A stretch of DNA of 64,000 bases. Origin: Arenibacter nanhaiticus (GTDB lineage Bacteria; Bacteroidota; Bacteroidia; Flavobacteriales; Flavobacteriaceae). Under the pieces are notes generated by a model that saw nothing but the letters and a program-made list of their open reading frames with translations, made no database searches and was not told the origin of the DNA. The DNA lies in contig NZ_FQYX01000021.1 in the NCBI RefSeq assembly GCF_900141935.1, forward strand, positions 18,552 through 82,551, in the 5' to 3' direction. Below are positions 27,557-36,763 of the stretch, piece after piece. The position numbers and the translations under genes are program-made. The stretch's first letter is position 1; each line of letters begins with the position of its first letter.

Positions 27557-30067
27557 ATGTCTATAGACAATTTTGGAATTAACGGACTTACCGATGACGA
27601 GGTACGCCTTTCTAGGGCTACTCATGGCCAAAACCGATTAGATTACAAGAAGGAGAATCGATTTTTAAGTATCCTAAAAAGTTTGGCCAAAGAGCCCATG
27701 GTCATATTATTGTTGGTGGCCTCCTTTATTTATTTTATCAGTGGCAACCTCGGCGATGCTATCTTTCTTGCCATGGCCATTGTATTGGTAGCATCTATCT
27801 CTTTGTACCAAGATACTAGAAGCCGCAATGCTTTGGAGAAGTTAAAACAGTATACCCAGCCTCATTGCAAAGTCATACGAAATGGGACGGTCATTGAGAT
27901 AAGGAGCGAGGAATTGGTCATCGACGATTGTCTTATGGTAGCGGAAGGCAGTATTATCACTGCCGATGGGCGCATTCTACATTCCAATGATTTTTCAGTG
28001 AACGAAGCTACCCTTACGGGGGAATCTCTTTCGGTATACAAGGATGCCGGCAAGAAAGACAATATAGTGTATTGTGGTACTACGGTAGCCAGCGGTTTGG
28101 CCATTGCCAGGGTAATCGCCATAGGAAACAATACCCGATGGGCTGCCATAGGCCAAGGCTTACAAGACATGCAAGAAGAAAAAACACCCTTGGAGTTACA
28201 GATTCAAAATTTTGTAACAAAGATGGCGGGAGCGGGAACGGTAGTTTTTCTAATTGTGTGGGGACTCAATTTTTTCTATTCCCAAAACCTATTGGACAGT
28301 TTATTAAAGGCACTGACCTTGGCAATGAGTATTTTACCAGAAGAAATTCCCGTTGCCTTTACCACTTTTATGGCTTTAGGAGCTTGGCGATTAATGAAAA
28401 TGGGGATTGTAGTAAAGCAGATGAAAACCGTTGAAACCTTGGGGAGTGCTACCATTATCTGTACCGATAAAACGGGGACTATTACAGAAAACAAAATGGA
28501 TTTAGCCAGAACTTATGATATGTCCACTCAAAAGGTGCGGAGTTTGGAAGGGCCAATGGATGCTGCCGCCGAACACTTGATAGCGATGGCTATGTGGGCC
28601 AGTGAACCTATACCCTTTGACCCAATGGAAAAGGCACTTCACGACTGCTATTCGCAGCGGATACCGGTAGACGAGCGCGTACATTATAAAATGGTGCATG
28701 AATACCCTTTAGGGGGTAAGCCGCCGATGATGACCCATATCTTTGAAAATGCTGCCGGCAATCGCATCATTGCCGCAAAAGGGGCTCCCGAGGCTTTTTT
28801 AGAGATTTCCCAGCTAACAAAAGAACAGCAACAACAGATTATAGAAACGATTCGGCAATTGGGCCAAGATGGGTATCGGATATTGGGGGTGGGGGAGGCA
28901 CAGTGTAAAGAGCATCATTATCCCAAAAACCAACAAGACTTTCCTTTTCATTTTATAGGGCTCGTCGCCTTTTACGATCCTCCCAAAAAAAACATCCCAT
29001 CGGTATTGGAAGATTTCCATAAGGCCGGAATTGTGGTAAAAATAGTGACCGGGGATAATGCGGTAACCACCACAGCCATCGCTAAACAAGTGGGGTTTAG
29101 AGGGTACGAAAAAAGTATGACAGGAGACCAGCTCATGGAGCTCAGCGATGCCGCATTACAGGAAAAAGTGATAGAAATTCAGGTGTTTACCAGAATGTTT
29201 CCCGAAGCTAAACTACGCATCATAAATGCCTTAAAGGCCAAAAATGGCGTGGTGGCCATGATAGGGGATGGCGTAAACGATGCTCCGGCACTCAAAGCAT
29301 CTCATATTGGCATTGCGATGGGCAAAAAAGGAACGGAAATAGCCAAAGAGGCTGCCTCCTTGATTTTGGTCAATGACGATTTGGCGAAAATGATCGATGC
29401 CATTGCCATGGGAAGAAAAATATATACCAACCTAAAAAAAGCCATACAATACGTTATTTCTATCCATATCCCCATTATTCTGGTGGTGTTTGTGCCCTTG
29501 GCACTGGGGTGGACCTATCCCAATATTTTTACCCCTGCACATGTCATCCTTTTGGAGCTGATCATGGGGCCTACCTGTTCTATTATTTATGAAAACGAAC
29601 CCATGGAAAAAAATACCATGGTTCAAAAACCCAGGTTATTTACCACCACTTTTTTTAAATGGAAAGAGTTGATAACGAGTATTGTTCAGGGGCTTGTAAT
29701 AGCGCTGGGTGCTTTGTGGGTCTATCAACTGGCCATAAAGTACCAATATAGCGAAGAGAGTACCCGTACCATGGTATTTGTGGTATTAATTACGGCCAAT
29801 ATATTCCTAACCCTGGTGAACCGTTCCTTTTATTTTTCTATTTGGGATTCCTTGAAAAATAAAAATAAGCTGCTGCCTGTCATGATCGGAATAACCATCC
29901 TTATTACGGCCCTATTGCTCTTTGTAAAGCCTTTTACCCAGTTCTTTAAATTTGAAACCTTAACTATTTTTCAATTTTTCTGTAGCAGTATGGTTGGTTT
30001 TATAACCACCATCTGGTATGAAATAGTAAAATGGAGGACGCGTATAACAACAGCAGCAGTCTCCTAA
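27557..30067 (+). CDS. Ca2+-type (P2-like) cation-transporting P-type ATPase
   Basis: 836 residues with the full P-type ATPase set: N-terminal cation-ATPase domain (GLTDDEVRLSR), LTGES in the actuator domain, phosphorylation motif DKTGT with Asp304, and GDGVNDAPAL in the hinge. The M4 motif is PEEIP, a variant of the PEGLP of calcium pumps, so the ion is not certain. Compare CtpF in the DosR regulon, a related island member. It shares a bidirectional FNR-like promoter with hsp20. Confidence 0.9.
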   Translation: MSIDNFGINGLTDDEVRLSRATHGQNRLDYKKENRFLSILKSLAKEPMVILLLVASFIYFISGNLGDAIFLAMAIVLVASISLYQDTRSRNALEKLKQYTQPHCKVIRNGTVIEIRSEELVIDDCLMVAEGSIITADGRILHSNDFSVNEATLTGESLSVYKDAGKKDNIVYCGTTVASGLAIARVIAIGNNTRWAAIGQGLQDMQEEKTPLELQIQNFVTKMAGAGTVVFLIVWGLNFFYSQNLLDSLLKALTLAMSILPEEIPVAFTTFMALGAWRLMKMGIVVKQMKTVETLGSATIICTDKTGTITENKMDLARTYDMSTQKVRSLEGPMDAAAEHLIAMAMWASEPIPFDPMEKALHDCYSQRIPVDERVHYKMVHEYPLGGKPPMMTHIFENAAGNRIIAAKGAPEAFLEISQLTKEQQQQIIETIRQLGQDGYRILGVGEAQCKEHHYPKNQQDFPFHFIGLVAFYDPPKKNIPSVLEDFHKAGIVVKIVTGDNAVTTTAIAKQVGFRGYEKSMTGDQLMELSDAALQEKVIEIQVFTRMFPEAKLRIINALKAKNGVVAMIGDGVNDAPALKASHIGIAMGKKGTEIAKEAASLILVNDDLAKMIDAIAMGRKIYTNLKKAIQYVISIHIPIILVVFVPLALGWTYPNIFTPAHVILLELIMGPTCSIIYENEPMEKNTMVQKPRLFTTTFFKWKELITSIVQGLVIALGALWVYQLAIKYQYSEESTRTMVFVVLITANIFLTLVNRSFYFSIWDSLKNKNKLLPVMIGITILITALLLFVKPFTQFFKFETLTIFQFFCSSMVGFITTIWYEIVKWRTRITTAAVS

Positions 30068-30093
30068 TGGCTGTTGTTAAACGAATCGGCTTT

Positions 30094-30747
30094 TTACAGT
30101 TTTATCCCGTAGGCCAAATCACCTGCATCGCCAAGGCCTGGATCAATATAACCCCTGTTGGTCAATTTTTCATCGATGGCGGCAATCCATAAATGGGTGT
30201 CCTTTGGGAAGACTTTTTTGATGTGTTCAATACCTTGTTCCGAGCCAATTATGGCAAGAATATGGATTTGTTTGGGTCTTCCGTATGCTTCAAGCCCCTG
30301 TAGGACATTTTCCAAAGACCTACCAGTGGCCACCATAGGATCGGCCAAGATCAGGGTTTTATTTTCTAGAGATGGCGTAGCGAAATACTTGACAATGACT
30401 TCAAAATCATCTTCATCGCCTTCGTGATGTCTATAGGCAGAAATAAAGCCATTTTCGGCCCCGTCAAAATAATTAAGAAGCCCTTGGTGCAGGGGAAGTC
30501 CGGCTCGCAGTATAGAACAAAGCACCAAATCGTCCGTAGGCAAGGACATTTCCTTGGTCCCCAGGGGAGTCTGCACCGTTTTCTTGCTATAACGAAGTTC
30601 CTTACTTAACTCATAGCTTAGAATTTCACCAATACGCTCAATATTACGCCTAAACCGCATGGAGTCTTTTTGGATGTTTACATCTCTGAGTTCGGCTACG
30701 AATTGATTAAGAAGGGAGTTTCCCTCGCCAAAATAGTGGACAGTCAT
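30094..30747 (-). CDS. upp: Uracil phosphoribosyltransferase
   Basis: 217 residues from the ATG at 30747; the TTG-started longer frame adds 15 residues. The PRPP loop ADPMVATGRS and the uracil-binding region TNRGYIDPGLGDAGD are both present. It makes UMP from uracil and PRPP in pyrimidine salvage. It converges with the ATPase gene, 26 bp apart. No FNR-like box upstream. Confidence 0.95.
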   Translation of the reverse strand: MTVHYFGEGNSLLNQFVAELRDVNIQKDSMRFRRNIERIGEILSYELSKELRYSKKTVQTPLGTKEMSLPTDDLVLCSILRAGLPLHQGLLNYFDGAENGFISAYRHHEGDEDDFEVIVKYFATPSLENKTLILADPMVATGRSLENVLQGLEAYGRPKQIHILAIIGSEQGIEHIKKVFPKDTHLWIAAIDEKLTNRGYIDPGLGDAGDLAYGIKL

Positions 30748-30884
30748 AAGAAAATGAATTTTGGCTAAAATACAATTTTTTAAAAGGTCCAAAAATTGTT
30801 TAACCTCCTTTTATATTATAAAAAGCCAGGGTGCCATAAAACCTGATAGACTCCCAATTCCTTCATCAATTTTATTGTTTTTGT

Positions 30885-30978
30885 TTTGGGCGTTCCCCTA
30901 ACGGGGCGCTCTTTCCGCTGTATCTTTTTTAGCCGGCAGGGCCGCCCAAAAAAGGATGCCGCTGCAATAGCTAACGCT
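30885..30978 (+). repeat. Dispersed repeat family B copy
   Basis: Runs from TTTTGGGCGTTCCCCTAACG to GCCGCTGCAATAGCTAACGC. Same type as 46331 and 61228. Confidence 0.75.
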
Positions 30979-31023
30979 TTTTCAATAAGCAATAAACAGT
31001 TAACAATAAACAATTAACAGTAA

Positions 31024-31179
31024 ACAATTATCAGTGTTGTACAGGAAGTACAGATTGACAAAAAAAGAACTTACATATCCCGTGTGGAAAATAATGGAAG
31101 TAACCTGACCTTAAAAACCCTCTACGATATCGTAGAGAAAGGACTAGGAGGAAAGGTTAAAATTTCAATCGAATTATAA
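31024..31179 (+). pseudogene. C-terminal remnant of a HigA/XRE-type antitoxin
   Basis: An open frame with no start codon encodes about 50 residues ending in YISRVENNGSNLTLKTL and EKGLGGKVKISIEL. This is the recognition helix and C-terminal tail seen in XRE-fold antitoxins. The N-terminal part and any toxin partner are missing, and the fragment sits among repeats. It is read as a decayed toxin-antitoxin gene. Confidence 0.65.
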
Positions 31180-31370
31180 AAAGTAAATTTTACGACAACG
31201 GCTTCCGAGGGTTGTCATTGCGCTAATGGTTGTTTTTCTATAAATAATTACCGCTGAAGTCAGGGACTACCGTTCAAAATGACTTTTGGTAAATATTGAA
31301 CAAATACATTTTTAGTTATATGATAGAAATAAAGTAACCAGCAAGCATTGAATGGTAAGCAGTTTTCAGA

Positions 31371-31430
31371 AGGACCGCACGAAAAATGCAACGACTTACA
31401 TTTGTAGTAAGGAGCCAGATGGCGCGGTGG
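31371..31430 (+). repeat. Hairpin repeat family A copy (degenerate)
   Basis: AGGACCG followed by AAATGCAACGACTTACATTT, a one-mismatch hairpin, then GGAGCCAGATGGCGCGG. Confidence 0.65.
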
Positions 31431-31456
31431 CCTTAGCTGCAGTCATTTTCAATAAA

Positions 31457-31545
31457 CAATAAATAGTTATCTTGTTATCCTGTTATGAAGTTATACGGAT
31501 AACCTGCAGCTCATCAAAAAGTTGACCGATCCTATTTACTAAAAG
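31457..31545 (+). repeat. Direct repeat with GTTAT runs
   Basis: AGTTATCTTGTTATCCTG-like sequence followed by CGGATAACCTGCAGCTC and AAAAGTTGACCGATCC. Near copy at 46532-46600; partial copies near 49976, 61845 and 62885. Confidence 0.6.
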
Positions 31546-31618
31546 GTTGAATCATACGGATTCCCCCTGACCGTGTGTCGCCAAAGCTTTTGCATCGGCG
31601 CAAAGGGGGAGCAATCAT

Positions 31619-31671
31619 TACGTCAGGAGTGATTTTCCGTAGCGTAGCAAGGAAAATAGTATCGAGAACAG
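31619..31671 (+). repeat. Repeat family C copy
   Basis: Contains the inverted pair ATTTTCC and GGAAAAT around GTAGCGTAGCA, then AGTATCGAGAACAGG. Other copies at 50998 and, split by the IS110 element, 54461/56049. Confidence 0.65.
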
Positions 31672-31689
31672 GATTACAACATGTCTTTT

Positions 31690-31864
31690 ATTAGAACTGA
31701 AGACATAAATGCCCCTAAAAGTCGGGAGACTTTGCGGAGCGGGAAGGGCGTTGATTTGAAAATTAGGGATTATAAAAATGCCGCAATTGTTCTATGTAAC
31801 CATTAATTAGATTAAAAAAGAAATTGACCGCTAGTGCGAGCGTCACGCTCGTACCGGCAAGAGT
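31690..31864 (+). repeat. Long direct repeat family D, copy 1
   Basis: About 175 bp, roughly 90% matched by eye to 50663-50837. It includes AAAGTCGGGAGACTTTGCGG and the inverted repeat GCGAGCG/CACGCTCG followed by TACCGGCAAGAG. Confidence 0.7.
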
Positions 31865-31887
31865 AAGCCGTGTAGGAAGTAGAAAAT

Positions 31888-31942
31888 GAAATTCACATAG
31901 CCGAAATCGTGTTTGCGACGCGGTCTCAGTCATGCTCATTTC
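31888..31942 (-). repeat. Dispersed leader element R8 (orphan, reverse orientation)
   Basis: On the minus strand reads GAAATGAGCATGACTGAGA, TCGCAAACACGATTTC and TATGTGAATTTC. It is the only copy not followed by a gene in its own orientation nearby. Confidence 0.55.
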
Positions 31943-32016
31943 AAATTAACCCATTATCAAATCTTCAAATGAACCAATTGATTCATTCCCTCATTGTTAC
32001 ATTGATTCATGAACCC

Positions 32017-32100
32017 CGCGTTAGGGATCGCGGCGGCATCCCCGCAGCGGAGCAAGGGATATAGCCAAGAGCCCGCCCGACGAAGGAGGGAACGCCCAAA
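32017..32100 (-). repeat. Dispersed repeat family B copy
   Basis: Near-identical to 12651-12733, from GCGTTAGGGATCGCGG to GGGAACGCCC. Confidence 0.75.
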
Positions 32101-32141
32101 TTAAAAAGCAAATGGGCAGCTAAAACATAAAGGGCCCAGTT

Positions 32142-33227
32142 TTAGGAAGCATGGGTTCGTAGCAATATAAATTCGCTGATATTGGTAAGGTCGATAGCAC
32201 CGCTGAATTTATTCTTATCGGTGACCGGAAAAAAGTTCCTTTTCTCGCTAGCGATCATCTCCATAACCTGTACCAAATCTGTGGAGGCTTCAAGGGTCTT
32301 AAAGGAAGCCTGCATAATTTCTTTGACCTTTATAGAGGGGGTGTGGGCATGTTTTATAATGTCTTTGTGATATACGACACCAACGATTTTTTCATGGGCC
32401 ATGACAACAAAATCCTTTTCGGTCCCGGCCAAGACAACATCAATCACTTCCTGTAAGGTGTTGTCGGGGTGTAGAAGGGTTATTTTGGTAAGCATGGCCT
32501 CTTTTATTGTATGCCCTTGAAGGAGCGATGTTTGTTTCACCATTTTATTCTCCCCATAGGCGCTGATAAAAATAAAAAAGGCAATCAATATTAAAAAGGG
32601 ATTGATGAGCACCCCTAGCATAAAAAAGAATACTGCCAGTAATTGCCCCAAACTGCTGGCTATGGCGGTAGCTTTTACCCGCCCCATTTTATAGGCCAAT
32701 AGGGCCCTAAGCACCCTGCCGCCATCCATGGGGAAGGCTGGAATTAGGTTAAAGAGTACCAACATGGCGTTGGCCAAAAACAGGTAGAAAATAAACCCCT
32801 GAAAATTGGGTGTTTTTAATAGGAGCTCTATTCCGGCCTGATCCATGCTTAAATATTTTGTAATGGGAAACAACAAGATCAACAACAGGGCTATGACCAC
32901 ATTAACGGCCGGTCCGGCCAGGGCGACCAACAATTCCTGACCCGGTTTTTCGGGCATTTTTTCGAGAGAGGCGACACCTCCTATGGGTAAAAGGGTAATT
33001 TGATGGGTCTTTATCTGAAATTTTCTGGCGGTTAGGGCATGGCCCAATTCATGGAGTACCACACAGAAAAAAAGTACCAGCACAAAACCTATATTGAATA
33101 AGGCGCTGAGCAGGTTTCCACCTCTTTGGGAATCGAGAAAAACGACCCAGAGCAACAATAAACTAAAGGTCCAGTGTACCTCAATTTTTATGCCTGCCAT
33201 CCTACCCAATTTTAAAGTGCCTTTCAT
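32142..33227 (-). CDS. M50 site-2 protease with C-terminal CBS pair
   Basis: 361 residues. Zinc site HELGH at residues 59-63, third ligand in FPMDGGR (Asp168), embedded in five to six membrane helices. Two CBS domains follow (about 240-355), which usually bind adenine nucleotides and could make the protease energy-responsive. The same fusion occurs in mycobacterial Rip3 (Rv2625c), a DosR regulon member. It faces away from pfkB copy 2 and appears to share that gene's FNR-like box. Confidence 0.9.
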   Translation of the reverse strand: MKGTLKLGRMAGIKIEVHWTFSLLLLWVVFLDSQRGGNLLSALFNIGFVLVLFFCVVLHELGHALTARKFQIKTHQITLLPIGGVASLEKMPEKPGQELLVALAGPAVNVVIALLLILLFPITKYLSMDQAGIELLLKTPNFQGFIFYLFLANAMLVLFNLIPAFPMDGGRVLRALLAYKMGRVKATAIASSLGQLLAVFFFMLGVLINPFLILIAFFIFISAYGENKMVKQTSLLQGHTIKEAMLTKITLLHPDNTLQEVIDVVLAGTEKDFVVMAHEKIVGVVYHKDIIKHAHTPSIKVKEIMQASFKTLEASTDLVQVMEMIASEKRNFFPVTDKNKFSGAIDLTNISEFILLRTHAS

Positions 33228-33386
33228 AGTATATTGCTTATGCCGGTTTTACAAGCGGTTTTCGAGGCATCACAGGAATATAGCCCCCAACCAATATGGT
33301 AAAGGAGGCTAAAATACTACGGTACCTATTTAAACGGCGCTTGATTTTTGCCAAAGTTATTTTGTCAAATAGCTTATAATCAAAAG

Positions 33387-33430
33387 TTAAAGTATAGAAG
33401 ATACACCCTTGGTACAATGACTTTAATCAT
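33387..33430 (-). promoter_or_regulatory. FNR-like box with -7 element for the M50 protease
   Basis: Box TGACTTTAATCA at 33418-33429; on the minus strand TACTTTAA at 33387-33394, exact spacing. Leader about 155 nt. Confidence 0.58.
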
Positions 33431-33460
33431 ATGCAAGGTAAGCGGATAGGTTTACATTTG
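33417..33460 (+). promoter_or_regulatory. FNR-like box with -7 element for pfkB copy 2
   Basis: Same box, 33418-33429; TACATTTG at 33453-33460, exact 36.5-bp spacing. The box centre is 54 bp before the ATG. Confidence 0.8.
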
Positions 33461-33477
33461 AGAAATACGAATTTAAA

Positions 33478-34437
33478 ATGAAAAATATTATCACTCTTAC
33501 CGTAAATCCGGCGATCGATAAGAGTACTACGGTTGCTGGTTTAAAACCTAACAGCAAATTGCGCTGTACTAGCCCGGTGTTTGAAGCTGGGGGAGGTGGA
33601 ATTAATGTGTCCCATGTGCTGAAAGAGCTGGGAGGATCGTCCTTATGTATGTATATGGCCGGAGGGGCGACCGGCAATCACCTCAAGGACATTTTAATAG
33701 ATCTGGACATTTCCCAAAAGGTGATCCCTATAAAGGGGTGGACAAGAGAGAACCTTGCCGTTACCGATACCGTTCAGAACCATCAATACCGTTTTGGAAT
33801 GCCAGGGCCCGAAGTGTCTGAAGGGGAATGCCAGGAGGTGTTACAGGAATTGGAGTTGTTATTGGAGGAGGGCGATTTTTTAGTGGCCAGCGGCAGTCTT
33901 TCACCAGGTATGCCCATTGATTTTTACGCCAAAGTTGGACTAATTGCCCAAAAGAAAAAGGCTAAGTATGTCTTGGATACTTCTGGCGAAGCATTGGTTA
34001 AAGGTGCCACGGCGGGGGTATATATGTTAAAACCGAATTTAGGGGAACTCAGCACTCTTTGCGGGGTACAGACCATGTCTTTTAGGGATCTGGAGGCCTC
34101 GGCAAAAGTGTTTATGGACCATACTCCCTGCGAAATCCTGGTTGTTTCTTTAGGGGCACAAGGTGCGCTTATGGTTACCAAAGATGAGGTAGCCTATATT
34201 ACCGCTCCTATTGTATATCAGCAAAGTACCATTGGAGCCGGAGACAGTATGGTTGCCGGCATGATTTTTCGATTGGCCATGGGCGGTAGCCATATGGAAA
34301 TGGCCCAATTTGGTGTCGCCTGTGGTACGGCAGCGACCATGAGTGCGGGAACACAGCTCTGTAAAATGGATGATATAGAACCCCTATACCAGTGGATTCA
34401 GAAAAATACCGATAAATCTTCGAGAATAAGATTTTAA
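33478..34437 (+). CDS. pfkB: PfkB-family phosphofructokinase (copy 2)
   Basis: 319 residues, strongly similar along its whole length to the protein at 18699, starting with the shared IITLTVNP segment. Motifs GGGGINVSHV near the N terminus and GAGDSMVAG near residue 255 are intact, so both copies are probably active. The two genes have different partners: this one precedes DUF302, the other follows a phosphoribosyltransferase. Own FNR-like promoter. Confidence 0.88.
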   Translation: MKNIITLTVNPAIDKSTTVAGLKPNSKLRCTSPVFEAGGGGINVSHVLKELGGSSLCMYMAGGATGNHLKDILIDLDISQKVIPIKGWTRENLAVTDTVQNHQYRFGMPGPEVSEGECQEVLQELELLLEEGDFLVASGSLSPGMPIDFYAKVGLIAQKKKAKYVLDTSGEALVKGATAGVYMLKPNLGELSTLCGVQTMSFRDLEASAKVFMDHTPCEILVVSLGAQGALMVTKDEVAYITAPIVYQQSTIGAGDSMVAGMIFRLAMGGSHMEMAQFGVACGTAATMSAGTQLCKMDDIEPLYQWIQKNTDKSSRIRF

Positions 34438-34509
34438 AGTTGAGGTGTTTTGTGGTGGCTCGTATTGCCAAACTGACGGTTCTCTTAATCTAGCTAATAA
34501 ACCTAATAC

Positions 34510-34923
34510 ATGAAAGCAATGGAGTATTATTATCATACTATACTTAAGAATACCAACTTTGAAGAAGCTATCGCCACCACCAAAAAGGCTTTACAAAAAG
34601 AAGGCTTTGGGGTGTTGACCGAAATAGATATGAAGGAAACGCTAAAGAAAAAATTGGATGTTGACTTTTATAACTATATGATATTAGGCGCCTGTAACCC
34701 TCCCTTTGCCTACCAGGCCCTGCAAGCCGAAGATAAAATAGGTACCATGTTGCCTTGTAACCTGATCGTACAGGAAAAAGAAAAAGGCCTCATAGAGATC
34801 GCTGCTGTAAATCCGGCTGCATCCATGATGGCGATAGAAAATAACAGTTTGACTAAAGTAGCCCAAGAAGTAGGGGAGAAACTGCAAAAGGTTATTACAG
34901 GCTTAGGACAAGGCTACCTTTAA
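34510..34923 (+). CDS. DUF302 protein
   Basis: 137 residues matching the DUF302 pattern: NFEEAIATTKKALQKEGFGVLTEID at the start, then DFYNYMILGACNP and GTMLPCNLIVQE. Biochemical role unknown. It lies 72 bp after pfkB copy 2 with no box of its own, so it probably belongs to that operon. DUF302 proteins often occur with redox and stress genes. Confidence 0.88.
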   Translation: MKAMEYYYHTILKNTNFEEAIATTKKALQKEGFGVLTEIDMKETLKKKLDVDFYNYMILGACNPPFAYQALQAEDKIGTMLPCNLIVQEKEKGLIEIAAVNPAASMMAIENNSLTKVAQEVGEKLQKVITGLGQGYL

Positions 34924-35023
34924 AAACTTTCCAAAAACAATTTTCGTGGTCTGTAGTGAAGTCACAGAGGTTTACTTTTGTGCTACTGATCGGGAAGGTG
35001 GCGACGATGAGGGCTGCCCTTCT

Positions 35024-35161
35024 TTATAAGCTTTGAAAGGTAGTCAGCAAGGATTTATACTTACAATCATACTTTAATTCATAGGTCTTAAGACAAATTT
35101 GGGCAATACCTTCTAGGCTTTCCCAAAGGAAGCACTCCCAATAGTAGGCTAGGAAAATCAT
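35024..35161 (-). CDS. Possible small ORF, 45 residues
   Basis: ATG at 35161, stop at 35024, encoding MIFLAYYWECFLWESLEGIA followed by a Lys/Tyr-rich tail. It lies 57 bp after the WG-repeat gene on the same strand. Composition looks protein-like (aromatics, Cys, Leu) but no promoter or homologue is known to me. Could be a chance frame or a gene remnant. Confidence 0.3.
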   Translation of the reverse strand: MIFLAYYWECFLWESLEGIAQICLKTYELKYDCKYKSLLTTFQSL

Positions 35162-35218
35162 TTTATAAAAATATAGGGACGATGGTAGTAGCCATGATGT
35201 CCCATCTTCTTCTTTTTC

Positions 35219-35848
35219 TTAGGGGCTAATTGTTCTTATCTCCCATCCCTTGTTTTCTACCCATACTGCAATAAGGTCTTTGGAGATAATTTTTGCGCCA
35301 ATAAAGGGTGTTTTATATCTTTTTTTGGTCATTTGTATGTTATCTCTTTTAGTGTAAAATTCTAGGATTTCCCCCGAGGAATCTAACAAAACATCATGAA
35401 ATTTAAACTCATAAATTTTAAGCTTAAACTCGTTTTCTCCTTTTAAAGTTTTGTCAAAAAGCACTCCGGTTGTTTTGCCGTTTTCGAAAGGATATATATT
35501 TAAATATTCCGCTGCTACCACTATATTTCCTTTGGTATCGATAAATCCAAATAGGGGAATGCCATCTTCCATTTTTTTAATCATACATCGTCCATCCCTA
35601 AACATGGGGTATCGTACCCCGAGCACATTTAATTTGTCGTCTTTGGCATCCTTTGTCCAGTGTAAATCGTTTCTAAAATCAATGACCAAGGCACCTTTTT
35701 TGTCAATAAACCCCCATTGGTTTCCTTTTCTTACGGCCGAAAGACCCTCGCTAAACGGGGCAATCTCATCTATTTCGGTAACCATCTGGCCCAACATAAA
35801 GAAAGGCACTGTCAGTAGCATTGCTAAAAAGAAGTGTAAACGTTTCAT
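35219..35848 (-). CDS. WG-repeat-like secreted protein
   Basis: 209 residues with an N-terminal signal sequence (LHFFLAMLLTVPFFMLGQ) and WG-repeat-like segments, for example GNQWGFIDKKGALVIDF and PLFGFIDTKGNIVVAAEY. Such repeats fold as beta propellers or surface scaffolds; the function is unknown. It is shorter than most family members. No island box upstream. Confidence 0.78.
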   Translation of the reverse strand: MKRLHFFLAMLLTVPFFMLGQMVTEIDEIAPFSEGLSAVRKGNQWGFIDKKGALVIDFRNDLHWTKDAKDDKLNVLGVRYPMFRDGRCMIKKMEDGIPLFGFIDTKGNIVVAAEYLNIYPFENGKTTGVLFDKTLKGENEFKLKIYEFKFHDVLLDSSGEILEFYTKRDNIQMTKKRYKTPFIGAKIISKDLIAVWVENKGWEIRTISP

Positions 35849-36014
35849 AATATCCGATTTTTTAAGTTAAACTAAAATTAAGGGGACGCGATAGTCAAGA
35901 CGCCGTCAGTAAAGCGGGAAAGTCTTGATTTAACAAGGCCTAGAGCGTTAATGCCGTTTGTCTGGTTGTAAGGTCTATGGTTGGTTTTAGGAAGGTAAGT
36001 AGGCTGTAATCTGA

Positions 36015-36470
36015 TCAGTAAATAATATTGGAAAAAATCATATTCTTCAGCCCTTTAGGCAGTCCGTCACGGATATCCTCCAATTCTCCTAAGGAGACGT
36101 GTTTCCTAAGGAATAGAAATGTATTTCGTACATATTTTTCTGCCACTTCATCGCTAAATTCAAAATCGTTTACCGCAGATGGACCGTCATATGCCCTCAC
36201 CAAATCTAAAAAAGAGGCCATATGTTTAATTTTGGGTTTCTTATTGTGTATATGCGTCCATCCATTAGCGTAAATGGCTTTTAAAAACATGGGCAATTGC
36301 GCCATTAATTGCAGGGACTCTTCCATGGGGATAATGTCTCTTAAGGCATGTAAGATAGACGACAAAATTCTACCCGCCTTGTCACGATCTTCGCCAAGAT
36401 TCATTTCTTGGGCATACGATTTTAGAAACGTATTTCCTTCCGCAGCATATTGATTGAAATTTAGTGACAT
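36015..36470 (-). CDS. DUF2267 protein
   Basis: 151 residues matching DUF2267, with the ALRDIIPMEESLQLMAQLP segment near residues 42-60 and a C-terminal LPKGLKNMIF. The family is helical, often stress-linked, with no proven activity. It shares a bidirectional FNR-like box with the Usp gene at 36764. Confidence 0.85.
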   Translation of the reverse strand: MSLNFNQYAAEGNTFLKSYAQEMNLGEDRDKAGRILSSILHALRDIIPMEESLQLMAQLPMFLKAIYANGWTHIHNKKPKIKHMASFLDLVRAYDGPSAVNDFEFSDEVAEKYVRNTFLFLRKHVSLGELEDIRDGLPKGLKNMIFSNIIY

Positions 36471-36491
36471 GAGTTGTAATTTTATTGAATA

Positions 36492-36535
36492 CTAAGGTGG
36501 AGAAACTCTGGGAAGGATGAAATGATATTGGTCAT
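36492..36535 (-). promoter_or_regulatory. FNR-like box with weak -7 element for DUF2267
   Basis: Box TGATATTGGTCA at 36523-36534. The minus-strand -7 position reads CACCTTAG (36492-36499), a poor match but at the exact distance. The box centre is 58 bp before the ATG. Confidence 0.55.
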
Positions 36536-36565
36536 TTTCAGTGTTAATTCTTCCTGCTATTTTTA
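36522..36565 (+). promoter_or_regulatory. FNR-like box with -7 element for usp 36764
   Basis: Same box, with TATTTTTA at 36558-36565, exact spacing. The leader is about 194 nt and contains element R3. Confidence 0.68.
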
Positions 36566-36675
36566 GCTATTGGCACATTTATTTTTGAATTTCCCCGAAA
36601 ATGCACCTTTAACAATAAGATTGTAAAGTGCTTGGTCACTAAATTCTTGGAAAGAATGCTAAAAACTGATGTTAT

Positions 36676-36746
36676 GAAATTAGCATGACGGGGAACTGCT
36701 CGCAAATATGGATTTAGCTGTGCGAATTAGATATGTCCGTTAAAAA
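36676..36746 (+). repeat. Dispersed leader element R3 (short form)
   Basis: Starts GAAATTAGCATGACG, has TCGCAAATATG and TGCGAATTAG, and lacks the terminal hairpin. Ends about 17 bp before the Usp ATG. Confidence 0.68.
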
Positions 36747-36763
36747 ACTATAAATAGAAAAAG

